Below, piece after piece: positions 26,546-34,052 of a stretch of DNA of 39,985 nt (the stretch's first letter is position 1; the number at the start of each line of letters is the position of its first letter). This stretch comes from Pseudoxanthomonas taiwanensis (GTDB taxonomy: Bacteria; Pseudomonadota; Gammaproteobacteria; Xanthomonadales; Xanthomonadaceae). The translations under genes and the position numbers were made by a program. The notes below the pieces were generated by a model. That model did not search any database, had not been told where the DNA came from, and saw only the letters and a program-made list of their open reading frames with translations. Where the stretch lies: positions 1-39,985 of the forward strand of contig NZ_PDWK01000027.1 of the NCBI RefSeq assembly GCF_010093135.1, in the 5' to 3' direction.

Positions 26546-27334
26546 TCAGGCCGCCGGCGGCGGCAGGCCGAACAGGCGCTCGGCGTTGGCGGAGGTCGCC
26601 CGCGCGATGTCCTCCGGCGCCTGGCCGCGCAGCGCCGCCACCGTCTCCAGCACGAAGCGCAGCCGCGCCGGTTCGTTGCGCCGGCCGCGGATGGCGCTGT
26701 CCGGCTGGTCCGGGGCGTCGGTCTCCAGCAGCAGGAACTCCAGCGGCATGGCCGCCACCAGGCCGCGCAGGCGTCTGGCGCGCTCGTAGGTCAGCGGCCC
26801 GCCCAGGCCGATCAGGAAGCCGAGCCGCCACAGCTGCCGGGCCTGCTCGGGACTGCCGGAGAAGCTGTGCACCACGCCGCGCAGGCGGCCGCTGTGGCCG
26901 TCCACGCGGCGGATGGTGGCGATCACCGCGTCCACCGCGCGGCGCGCGTGCACGATCACCGGCAACCCGGTCTCGCGCGCCAGGCGCAACTGGCCTTCGA
27001 AATAGCGCTGCTGTGCCTCCGGGTCCAGGCCTTCCACGTGGTAGTCCAGGCCGCATTCCCCCACCGCCACCGGCTTCTCGCGTTCGATCCACGTGGCCAG
27101 TTCGTCCAGGTGTTCCGGGCGGTGCGCGTCCAGGTACATCGGGTGCAGGCCGTAGGCCGGGTACAGGCCCGGATGCGCGCGGCAGACCCCGCGCAGCTTC
27201 GGCCAGCCGGCCGCGTCCACCGCCGGCACCACCTGGCGGACCACCCCGGCCTCGACCGCGCGCCGCACCACCTCGTCCCGGTCCGGGTCGAACTCGGCCG
27301 CGTCGAGGTGGCAGTGGCTGTCCACCAGCAGCAT
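26546..27334 (-). CDS. TatD-family metal-dependent nuclease
   Basis: A 262-residue TIM-barrel metallohydrolase. Metal-binding motifs in order: DSHCHLD (5-11), VGECGLDYH (about 91-99), VIVHAR, VVHSFSGSPEQ and LLLETDAPDQP. These match the TatD/YcfH/YjjV group of 3'-5' exonucleases implicated in DNA repair and quality control; the exact subgroup is uncertain. It starts 3 bp after the DUF6116 stop, so both share a transcript. Confidence 0.92.
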   Translation of the reverse strand: MLLVDSHCHLDAAEFDPDRDEVVRRAVEAGVVRQVVPAVDAAGWPKLRGVCRAHPGLYPAYGLHPMYLDAHRPEHLDELATWIEREKPVAVGECGLDYHVEGLDPEAQQRYFEGQLRLARETGLPVIVHARRAVDAVIATIRRVDGHSGRLRGVVHSFSGSPEQARQLWRLGFLIGLGGPLTYERARRLRGLVAAMPLEFLLLETDAPDQPDSAIRGRRNEPARLRFVLETVAALRGQAPEDIARATSANAERLFGLPPPAA

Positions 27335-27337
27335 GGC

Positions 27338-27553
27338 TCAGCGGCGTTCGGGCAGGGGCGGCGGCGCCTTGCGCTGCTTCCAGTTGGCCAGCAGCAGCGT
27401 GCCCAGGCCCAGCACGATTTCGTCCACGAACGGCAGGGGATCGAACGGCCACAGCACGCTGATGGCGAAGGCCACCGCGGTCAGCTTGAACAGGGTCGGA
27501 TAACGCAGGCCGCGCGCCCATTCCAGGAACGGCAGCAGCAGGGGATTGGCCAT
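27338..27553 (-). CDS. DUF6116-type small membrane protein
   Basis: A 71-residue protein with one or two hydrophobic segments (LFKLTAVAFAISVLWPFDPLPFVDEIVLGLGTLLLA, about 22-57) and a basic tail. The ANPLLLPFLEWARGLRYPTLFK start and the PFDPLPFVDE hairpin recall the xanthomonad DUF6116 family. The ATG at 27553 opens this motif. It precedes tatD by 3 bp, which suggests coupled expression; function unknown. Confidence 0.8.
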   Translation of the reverse strand: MANPLLLPFLEWARGLRYPTLFKLTAVAFAISVLWPFDPLPFVDEIVLGLGTLLLANWKQRKAPPPLPERR

Positions 27554-27702
27554 GTCGGGCCTCGCCGGAAAACCGACGGAAAAGCTACCACGTGGCGGGT
27601 GTGCGCAGGCCGTGCGCGGAGTCATGCCCGCGTTCAGCTTCGCCGTGGTGGAATCACGCCGGAAAATTGACGGAGCGGGAGGGTCCCGCAAGGAGCACGG
27701 CC

Positions 27703-28521
27703 ATGAAACAAGCCACGACTGCCCTGGTTGCGGTAGGCGCGCTGCTGGTAGGCGGTATCGCCACTGCGGCCTTCATCAACAACCGCGACAAGGGCACCGA
27801 ACCGGCCGCGCTGGCGCCGCCTTCGGCCGAGGCCGGCCTGGCCGTGGACGATGCCGCCAGCGGCGACGAGCTGCGTCCGGGCGGCCTGGACTACGCGGAG
27901 ATCCTCGCCGTCGAGCCGGTGACCGAGAAGGAGAAGGTCTATGCCACCGTGATCGGCAGCGAGCCGGTGCGCGAGACCACCCAGACCACCGTGCCGCGCG
28001 AGGTCTGCGAGGACGTGGTGGTGCAGGAGCGCCTGCCCGAGCGCGACGGCAACGTCGGCGGCACCGTGGCCGGCGCCGTGATCGGCGGTGTGCTGGGCAA
28101 CCAGATCGGCGGCGGCAAGGGCAAGAAGGTCGCCACCGCGGCCGGCGCCATCGCCGGTGGCGTGATCGGCAACCAGGTGGACAAGCGCCACGAGGGCGGC
28201 CGGGTGGTCACCCGCACCGAGCGGCAGTGTCACACGGTCAGCGAGGTGTCCGAGTCCACCCGCGTGACCGGCTACAACGTGACCTACCGCAACGCCGACG
28301 GCACCACCGGCACCATGCGCATGGCCAGCAAGCCCGGCGAGCGCATCGCCATGGGCACCCAGGACAAGGTGGTGGCCTGGGACGTGACCTACCGTTACCA
28401 GGGCCAGGAGGGCAGGGTGCGTCTGGCCGAGAAGCCGGATTCGGACCGCCTGCCGGTGGTGGACGGCAAGGTCGTCCCCGCCGCCGCGGTGGTGGACGCC
28501 GGAAGCGGCAGCCGGCAGTAG
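27703..28521 (+). CDS. glycine-zipper 2TM domain envelope protein
   Basis: A 272-residue protein: N-terminal signal or anchor helix (5-24, ATTALVAVGALLVGGIATAA), an acidic linker, then a glycine-zipper pair GGTVAGAVIGGVLGNQIGGGKGKK and AGAIAGGVIGNQVDKRHEGG (about 118-168). A beta-rich C-terminal half holds VTGYNVTYRNADGTTGTMRM and VVAWDVTYRYQGQEGRVRL, two related strands. Two cysteines (REVCEDV and ERQCHTV) flank the zipper and may pair in the periplasm. The ATG at 27703 follows a clean AAGGAG. Monocistronic, ending in a strong terminator. Probably an outer-envelope structural protein; role unknown. Confidence 0.88.
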   Translation: MKQATTALVAVGALLVGGIATAAFINNRDKGTEPAALAPPSAEAGLAVDDAASGDELRPGGLDYAEILAVEPVTEKEKVYATVIGSEPVRETTQTTVPREVCEDVVVQERLPERDGNVGGTVAGAVIGGVLGNQIGGGKGKKVATAAGAIAGGVIGNQVDKRHEGGRVVTRTERQCHTVSEVSESTRVTGYNVTYRNADGTTGTMRMASKPGERIAMGTQDKVVAWDVTYRYQGQEGRVRLAEKPDSDRLPVVDGKVVPAAAVVDAGSGSRQ

Positions 28522-28544
28522 GCCCGGCAGTACGCCACGGAATG

Positions 28545-28574
28545 GAAGGCCGGCCCCCAGCCGGCCTTCTTTTT
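28545..28574 (+). terminator. intrinsic terminator of the glycine-zipper gene
   Basis: A 10-bp perfect stem (GAAGGCCGGC with GCCGGCCTTC), loop CCCCA, then TTTTT. It lies 23 bp after the stop. Confidence 0.9.
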
Positions 28575-28625
28575 GCCCGTCCTGCGCAGGCCGATGGGCA
28601 CTGCCTAAATCGCCGCACGGGCCGA

Positions 28626-28631
28626 TACAAT
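28626..28631 (+). promoter_or_regulatory. candidate -10 of the gcdH promoter
   Basis: TACAAT lies 33 bp before the gcdH ATG, after a terminator, where a promoter is required. No convincing -35 is seen upstream, so an activator may be needed (inference). Confidence 0.45.
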
Positions 28632-28664
28632 CGCCGCTTCCTTCCAACCTGTGAACCGAGCGCC

Positions 28665-29828
28665 ATGGCCCTGTCCCCGTACGACCTGTTCGACATCCGC
28701 TCCCAGCTCAGCGAGGAGGAGCGAGCCGTGCAGGAGACCGTGGCGCGGTTCACCAACGAACGGGTGCTGCCGATCATCGGCGAGTGCTTCGACCAGGGCC
28801 GCTTCCCGAAGGAGCTGGTCCCGGAGATCGCCTCGCTGGGCCTGCTGGGTTCCTCGCTGCCTGAGGAGTACGGCTGCGCCGGCCTCAACGCGGTCAGCTA
28901 CGGCCTGATCTGCCAGGAGCTGGAGCGCGGCGACAGCGGCCTGCGCAGCTTCGTCAGCGTGCAGTCCTCGCTGTGCATGTACCCGATCTACGCCTACGGC
29001 TCGGAGGAGCAGCGCCGGCAGTGGCTGCCGCGCATGGCCGCCGGCGAGGTGATCGGCTGCTTCGGCCTGACCGAGCCGCACGGTGGTTCCGACCCGGCCA
29101 ACATGAAGACGCACGCCCGCAAGGACGGCGGCGACTGGGTGATCAACGGCTCCAAGATGTGGATCACCAACGGCAACCTGGCCGACATCGCCATCGTCTG
29201 GGCGCAGACCGACGAGGGCATCCAGGGCTTCATCGTGGAGAAGGGCACGCCCGGCTTCACCGCCCAGGAGATCAAGCACAAGATGAGCCTGCGCGCCTCG
29301 GTGACCAGCGCCCTGTACTTCGACAACGTGCGCGTGCCCGAGGCCAATCGCCTGCCCAACGTCAAGGGCCTCAAGGGTCCGCTGGGCTGCCTGACCCAGG
29401 CCCGCTACGGCATCACCTGGGGCCCGATCGGCGCGGCCATCGCCTGCCTGGACGAGGCCCTGAACTACAGCAAGGAGCGCGTGCTGTTCGGCCGCCCGGT
29501 GGCCGCCACGCAGAGCGCGCAGATCAGGCTGGCCGACATGGCCCGCCGCATCACCCTGGCGCAGCTGCTGAGCCTGCAGCTGGGCCGGCTGAAGGACGCC
29601 GGCACCATGCAGCCGCAGCAGGTCTCGCTGGCCAAGTGGAACAACTGCCGCATGGCCATCGACATCGCCCGCGAGTGCCGCGACCTGCTGGGCGGCGCCG
29701 GCATCACCACCGAGCACGTGGCCATCCGCCACGCGCTGAACATGGAGTCGGTGATCACCTACGAGGGCACCGAGACCGTGCACCAGCTGGTGATCGGCCG
29801 CGAGCTGACCGGCATCAACGCCTTCTGA
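28665..29828 (+). CDS. gcdH: glutaryl-CoA dehydrogenase
   Basis: A 387-residue FAD enzyme of the acyl-CoA dehydrogenase superfamily that oxidises and decarboxylates glutaryl-CoA to crotonyl-CoA in lysine, hydroxylysine and tryptophan degradation. GCDH-type motifs: GLRSFVSVQSSLCMYPIYAYGSEEQ, with the glutarate-binding arginine before SFVSVQSSL; CFGLTEPHGGSDPANM for FAD; ARYGITWGPIGAA; and the catalytic base Glu367 in TYEGTETVH. Length is normal. Monocistronic from a TACAAT-type promoter; no electron-transfer flavoprotein genes are nearby. Confidence 0.95.
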   Translation: MALSPYDLFDIRSQLSEEERAVQETVARFTNERVLPIIGECFDQGRFPKELVPEIASLGLLGSSLPEEYGCAGLNAVSYGLICQELERGDSGLRSFVSVQSSLCMYPIYAYGSEEQRRQWLPRMAAGEVIGCFGLTEPHGGSDPANMKTHARKDGGDWVINGSKMWITNGNLADIAIVWAQTDEGIQGFIVEKGTPGFTAQEIKHKMSLRASVTSALYFDNVRVPEANRLPNVKGLKGPLGCLTQARYGITWGPIGAAIACLDEALNYSKERVLFGRPVAATQSAQIRLADMARRITLAQLLSLQLGRLKDAGTMQPQQVSLAKWNNCRMAIDIARECRDLLGGAGITTEHVAIRHALNMESVITYEGTETVHQLVIGRELTGINAF

Positions 29829-29907
29829 CGCGGTCCGGGCCCGCTTCCGTCGCGACGGACGGCCGGCAGGCCGCCGGCGCGGCGGACGACCTGTGGGGGA
29901 GGCAGGA

Positions 29908-30459
29908 ATGGACGTGACCGCACCGCAACTGGAGGCGCCGCGCCTTCTGCTGTGCCTGCCGCGGCAGGAGGACTTCGAGGCGTGGGCCGCGTTCATGGCC
30001 GACGCGGAGGCCACCGCGCACATCGGCGGCGTCCAGCCGCGCGCGCAGGCCTGGCGCGGCCTGGCGACGGTGGTCGGGGCCTGGCAGCTGCGCGGCTACG
30101 CGATGTTCTCGGTGGTCGAGAAGGCCACCGGTGAATGGGTCGGCCGGGTCGGCCCCTGGCAGCCGGAAGGCTGGCCCGGGGCCGAGGTGGGCTGGGGCAT
30201 CGTGCGCAGCCGCTGGGGCCGGGGTTACGCCACGGAAGCGGCCACGGCCTGCCTGGACTGGGTCTTCGACGTGCTCGGCTGGGACGAGGTCCTCCACGTC
30301 ATCGGCCCGGGCAACGAACGTTCCATGCGGGTGGCCGCGCGGCGGGGCTCGCGCTTCCTGCGCAGGGGCCGGCTGCCCGGGCCGCTGCACGGGCGGCCGG
30401 TGGAGCTGTGGGGACAGACCCGCGCGCAGTGGCGCGCACGCCGGGAGCAGGGCGCATGA
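29908..30459 (+). CDS. GNAT-family N-acetyltransferase (RimJ/RimL-type)
   Basis: A 183-residue acetyl-CoA-dependent acyltransferase. It has the RimJ/RimL-like layout: PRLLLCLPRQEDFEAW at the start, GEWVGRVGPWQPEGWPGAEVGWGI leading into the acetyl-CoA loop RSRWGRGYATEAA, and GPGNERSMRVAARRGSRF before a short tail. The substrate is unknown. The ATG at 29908 follows GGGAGG at good spacing; an upstream GTG is rejected. Its stop overlaps the ATG of the following GST (GCATGA), so the two are coupled. Confidence 0.9.
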   Translation: MDVTAPQLEAPRLLLCLPRQEDFEAWAAFMADAEATAHIGGVQPRAQAWRGLATVVGAWQLRGYAMFSVVEKATGEWVGRVGPWQPEGWPGAEVGWGIVRSRWGRGYATEAATACLDWVFDVLGWDEVLHVIGPGNERSMRVAARRGSRFLRRGRLPGPLHGRPVELWGQTRAQWRARREQGA

Positions 30460-31100
30460 TCACCGTCCACGGCATGTCCATGTCCGGCAACTGCCACAAG
30501 GTGCGCCTGGCACTGGAGCAGCCGGGCCGGCCGTACCGCTGGGTCGAGGTGGACGCCGCCCGCGGCGGCGCCCGCAGCCCGGAGTTCCTCGCCCTCGACC
30601 CCGGCGGCAAGGTGCCGCTGCTGCTGCAGCTGGACGACGGCCGCCTGCCGGCGGAGTCCAACGCCATCCTGTGCTGGCTGGCCGGAGGAACGCCGCTGCT
30701 GCCGGCCGATTCCTGGCAGGGCGCGCAGGCGCTGCGCTGGCTGTTCTTCGAGCAGTACAGCCACGAGCCGTACATCGCCGTGGCCCGCTTCATCCGCGGC
30801 TGGACGCCGCCCGGTCCGCCTCGCCGCGCCGGACTGCCGCGCCTGCACGAGCGCGGCCGGCAGGCGCTGGGCCTGATGGAATGCCACCTGCAGGACACCG
30901 ACTGGTTCACCGGCCGGGCCTGCGGCGTGGCCGACATCGTCCCTGTTCGCCTGCATCCACTGCGCGGCCGACGGCGGCTTCGACCTGTCCGCATGGCCGC
31001 GCATCGGCGCCTGGCTGGCGCGCGTGCGCGCCACGCCCGGCTTCGTGCCGATGCCGCCAACGATCCCGAAGCGGCGGCCCGCTTCGCCCAGAACCCGTGA
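30456..31100 (+). pseudogene. glutathione S-transferase with two compensating frameshifts
   Basis: The ATG at 30456 overlaps the GNAT stop. Residues 1-161 are a normal GST: MITVHGMSMSGNCHKVRLAL (thioredoxin fold), PGGKVPLLLQLDDGRLPAESNAI, then the helical domain to DTDWFTGRACGVADI. From about 30940 to 31053 the reading frame is arginine/leucine-rich nonsense, while the +1 frame gives a normal GST segment (SLFACIHCAADGGFDLSAW, RIGAWLARVRATPGFVPM). At about 31054 the original frame resumes with NDPEAAARFAQNP and a stop. So one extra base near 30939-30943 and one missing base near 31053-31056. The frame stays open, but about 38 residues would be wrong. Confidence 0.75.
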
Positions 31101-31116
31101 ATCCCGGAACCAACGC

Positions 31117-33381
31117 ATGAACGCTCCCGCCATCCCCGCCTGGAAGAAAGGCGTCAACCGCGCCGAAATCTGCGACCGCAACTTCATCGAGGCGGTGCGC
31201 GCCTGGGACGGTACCCCGCGCCCGCGCCCGCGCGACGAGGCGCCGGTGCTGCCGGGCAGCGCCCTGGACGCGCGCGGCTTCCGGGAGCTGTTCGAGTCGC
31301 AGCTGATCAGCCGCCACCTGGACCTGATGGCACGCGTGCTGCGCGTGCAGAACAAGGTCTTCTACACCATCGGCTCCAGCGGCCACGAGGGCAACGCCAT
31401 GGTGGCGCGGCTGACCCGCCACACCGACCCGGCGTTCCTGCACTACCGCAGCGGCGGCTTCATGGCCGAGCGCTTCCGCAAGCTGCCGGGGATGGACCCG
31501 GTGATGGATTCGGCGCTGAGCTTCGCCGCCAGCGCCGAGGACCCGGCCTCCGGCGGCCGCCACAAGGTCTGGGGCAGCAGGCCGCTGTGGGTGCTGCCGC
31601 AGACCTCGACCATCGCCTCGCACCTGCCCAAGGCGCTGGGCACGGCCATCGCCATCGAGCAGGCGCGGCGCATCGGCCACGCCCTGCCGGTGCCGGCCGA
31701 CAGCATCGTCATCTGCTCCTTCGGCGACGCCTCGGCCAACCACGCCACCGCGCAGACCGCGTTCAACGCCGCGGCCTGGACCGCCTACCAGAAGCTGCCG
31801 GCGCCGGTGCTGTTCGTGTGCGAGGACAACGGCATCGGCATCTCGGTCAAGACCCCCGACGGCTGGATCGCCAACCGCTTCCGCAACATGCCGGGCCTGG
31901 ACTACTTCTTCGCCGACGGCCTGGACCTGGCCGAAGGCTACGCCCAGGTGCAGGCGGCGGTGGAACATTGCCGCAACACCCGCCGGCCGACCTTCCTGCA
32001 CCTGCGCACCACCCGCATCATGGGCCACGCCGGCACCGACTTCGAGATCGAGTGGCGCCCGCTGGAGGAGCTGCTGGCGGTGGAGGCCACCGACCCGCTG
32101 CTGCGCAGCGCGGCCATCGCCCTGGAGTCCGGCCTGTACACCCGGGACGAGCTGCTGGAGCAGTACGAGGCCATCCGCCGCCGCTGCTTCGCCGCGGCCG
32201 AGGAGGCCGACCGCCGACCCAAGCTGACCACCCTGGAGCAGGTGATGGCGCCGCTGGCGCCGTACACCCCGGACAAGGTCAAGGCCGAGGCCGAGCGCGC
32301 CGACTACGCCGAACGCCGCCTGCAGGTGTTCGGGGGCGAGGACCGCCTGCCGGAGAAGCTGCCCCCCCGCCACCTGGCCATCCAGATCAACCAGGCCCTG
32401 CACGACCTGATGGCCAAGTACCCGGAGATGCTGCTGTTCGGCGAGGACGTGGCGCAGAAGGGCGGCGTCTACACGGTGACCAAGGGCCTGTACAAGGCCT
32501 TCAAGGGCAACCGCGTGTTCAACACGCTGCTGGACGAGACCATGATCCTGGGCCTGGCGCAGGGCTACGCCAACATGGGCATGCTGCCGATCCCGGAGAT
32601 CCAGTACCTGGCGTACTTCCACAACGCCTGCGACCAGATCCGCGGCGAGGCCTGCTCGCTGCAGTTCTTCAGCAACAACCAGTACGCCAACCCGATGGTG
32701 GTGCGCATCGCCGGCCTGGGCTACCAGCGCGGCTTCGGCGGCCACTTCCACAACGACAACTCGATCACCGCCCTGCGCGACATCCCCGGCCTGGTGGTCG
32801 GCTGCCCCAGCCGCGGCGACGACGCGGCCACCATGCTGCGCACGCTGGCCGCGCTGGCCAGGGTGGACGGCCGTGTGACCGTGTTCCTCGAGCCGATCGC
32901 CCTGTACATGACCAAGGATCTGTACGAAGCCGGCGACGGGCAGTGGCTGTTCCCGTATCCGGCGCCGGACCAGGCCATGCCGCTGGGCGAGGGTCGGGTG
33001 TACGGCGAGGGCAACGATGACCTGGTCATCATCACCTACGGCAACGGCGTGCCGATGAGCCTGCGCGCCGCGCGCCGCATCGAGGCCCGGCACGGCTGGA
33101 AGGTGCGGGTGGTGGACCTGCGCTGGCTGGTGCCGCTGAACGAGAAGTTCATCCACCAGCAGGCGGCCAGTGCCAGGCGCCTGCTGATCGTGGACGAGGG
33201 CCGCCGCAGCGCCGGCGTGGGCGAGGGCGTGATCACCGCGATCATCGAGGGCGGCTTCGGCGCCCGCCCGTTCCGCCGCGTGGTCGGCGCCGACACCTAC
33301 ACCCCGCTGGCCGGGGCCGCCTTCCTGGTGATCCCGGGCGAGGACGACATCGTCGCCGCCGCCGACGGGCTGACCGGCTGA
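31117..33381 (+). CDS. fused E1alpha-E1beta thiamine-diphosphate dehydrogenase (2-oxoacid type)
   Basis: A 754-residue single chain corresponding to both E1 subunits of a branched-chain or similar 2-oxoacid dehydrogenase. The alpha half (about 50-370) has RVLRVQNKVFYTIGSSGHEG and the ThDP motif, here GDA-x31-DN instead of the usual GDG-x26-NN. The beta half has a pyrimidine-binding domain (about 410-590, LLFGEDVAQKGGVYTVTKGL, RVFNTLLDETMILGLAQG with the catalytic-type glutamate) and a transketolase C-terminal domain (about 620-750, VVDLRWLVPLNEKFI). No E2 or E3 gene is adjacent. The start at 31117 is the first ATG after the GST stop. The substrate is uncertain. Confidence 0.88.
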   Translation: MNAPAIPAWKKGVNRAEICDRNFIEAVRAWDGTPRPRPRDEAPVLPGSALDARGFRELFESQLISRHLDLMARVLRVQNKVFYTIGSSGHEGNAMVARLTRHTDPAFLHYRSGGFMAERFRKLPGMDPVMDSALSFAASAEDPASGGRHKVWGSRPLWVLPQTSTIASHLPKALGTAIAIEQARRIGHALPVPADSIVICSFGDASANHATAQTAFNAAAWTAYQKLPAPVLFVCEDNGIGISVKTPDGWIANRFRNMPGLDYFFADGLDLAEGYAQVQAAVEHCRNTRRPTFLHLRTTRIMGHAGTDFEIEWRPLEELLAVEATDPLLRSAAIALESGLYTRDELLEQYEAIRRRCFAAAEEADRRPKLTTLEQVMAPLAPYTPDKVKAEAERADYAERRLQVFGGEDRLPEKLPPRHLAIQINQALHDLMAKYPEMLLFGEDVAQKGGVYTVTKGLYKAFKGNRVFNTLLDETMILGLAQGYANMGMLPIPEIQYLAYFHNACDQIRGEACSLQFFSNNQYANPMVVRIAGLGYQRGFGGHFHNDNSITALRDIPGLVVGCPSRGDDAATMLRTLAALARVDGRVTVFLEPIALYMTKDLYEAGDGQWLFPYPAPDQAMPLGEGRVYGEGNDDLVIITYGNGVPMSLRAARRIEARHGWKVRVVDLRWLVPLNEKFIHQQAASARRLLIVDEGRRSAGVGEGVITAIIEGGFGARPFRRVVGADTYTPLAGAAFLVIPGEDDIVAAADGLTG

Positions 33382-33491
33382 CGCCGGCCGGGCGGAGCGG
33401 GCGCGCCTCCCCGCCGCGGCGGGCCGCCTTCACCCGGCGCCCGCGCCCGCCCGCCTAGCCTCCATGGCTCGGTTCCCAAGGGAGCAGGATC

Positions 33492-34046
33492 ATGGACAAG
33501 CGCACCATCGCCGTATTCGTCGGCAGCCTCCGCAAGGATTCGTACAACCGCCAGCTGGCGCGCGCGCTGGAACGGCTGGCCGAGGACCGGCTGCGGTTCG
33601 ACTACGTCGACATCGGCCGGCTGCCCTTCTACAACCAGGACCTCGACGGCGATTACCCGCCCGGGGGCGTGGCGCTGAAGCGGCAGGTCCGCGGCGCCGA
33701 CGCGGTGCTGTTCGTCACCCCGGAATACAACCGCTCGGTGCCGGGCGTGCTCAAGAACGCCATCGACCTGGCCTCGCGCCCGTACGGGGACAGCGCCTTC
33801 GCCGGCCTGCCGGCGGCGGTGATCGGCGCCTCCCCCGGGGCCATCGGCACCGCCCTGGCCCAGCAGCACCTGCGCAACATCCTGTCCTACCTGGACATGG
33901 CGGTGATGCCGCAGCCGGAGGCGTACATCCAGTTCGAGGACGGGCTGGTGGATGCCGACGGCCGCGTCACCCGCCAGGACACCCGCGAGTTCCTCGAGGA
34001 CTTCGTGGACCGCTTCGTCAACTGGATCAGCCTGCAGCGCGGCTGA
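33492..34046 (+). CDS. NADPH-dependent FMN reductase (ChrR/YieF-like quinone reductase)
   Basis: A 184-residue flavodoxin-fold enzyme. The FMN phosphate loop GSLRKDSYNRQLARAL is at 11-26, and PEYNRSVPGVLKNAIDLASRP (about 78-98) is the signature of the ChrR/YieF/AzoR-like group that reduces quinones, chromate and azo compounds by two-electron transfer. GASPGAIGTALAQQHLRNIL completes the family set. GGGAGCAGG precedes the ATG. Cytoplasmic, apparently monocistronic; it converges with the flavin hydroxylase gene, 6 bp apart. Confidence 0.92.
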   Translation: MDKRTIAVFVGSLRKDSYNRQLARALERLAEDRLRFDYVDIGRLPFYNQDLDGDYPPGGVALKRQVRGADAVLFVTPEYNRSVPGVLKNAIDLASRPYGDSAFAGLPAAVIGASPGAIGTALAQQHLRNILSYLDMAVMPQPEAYIQFEDGLVDADGRVTRQDTREFLEDFVDRFVNWISLQRG

Positions 34047-34052
34047 GGACGC

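Noticed and set aside
31024-31116. Apparent in-frame fusion of the GST C-terminus to the E1 dehydrogenase
   Set aside because: The frame is open only because the GST sequence is shifted here. A normal GST end with a stop at 31100 exists in the other frame, and MNAPAIPAWKKG at 31117 is a good E1 start.
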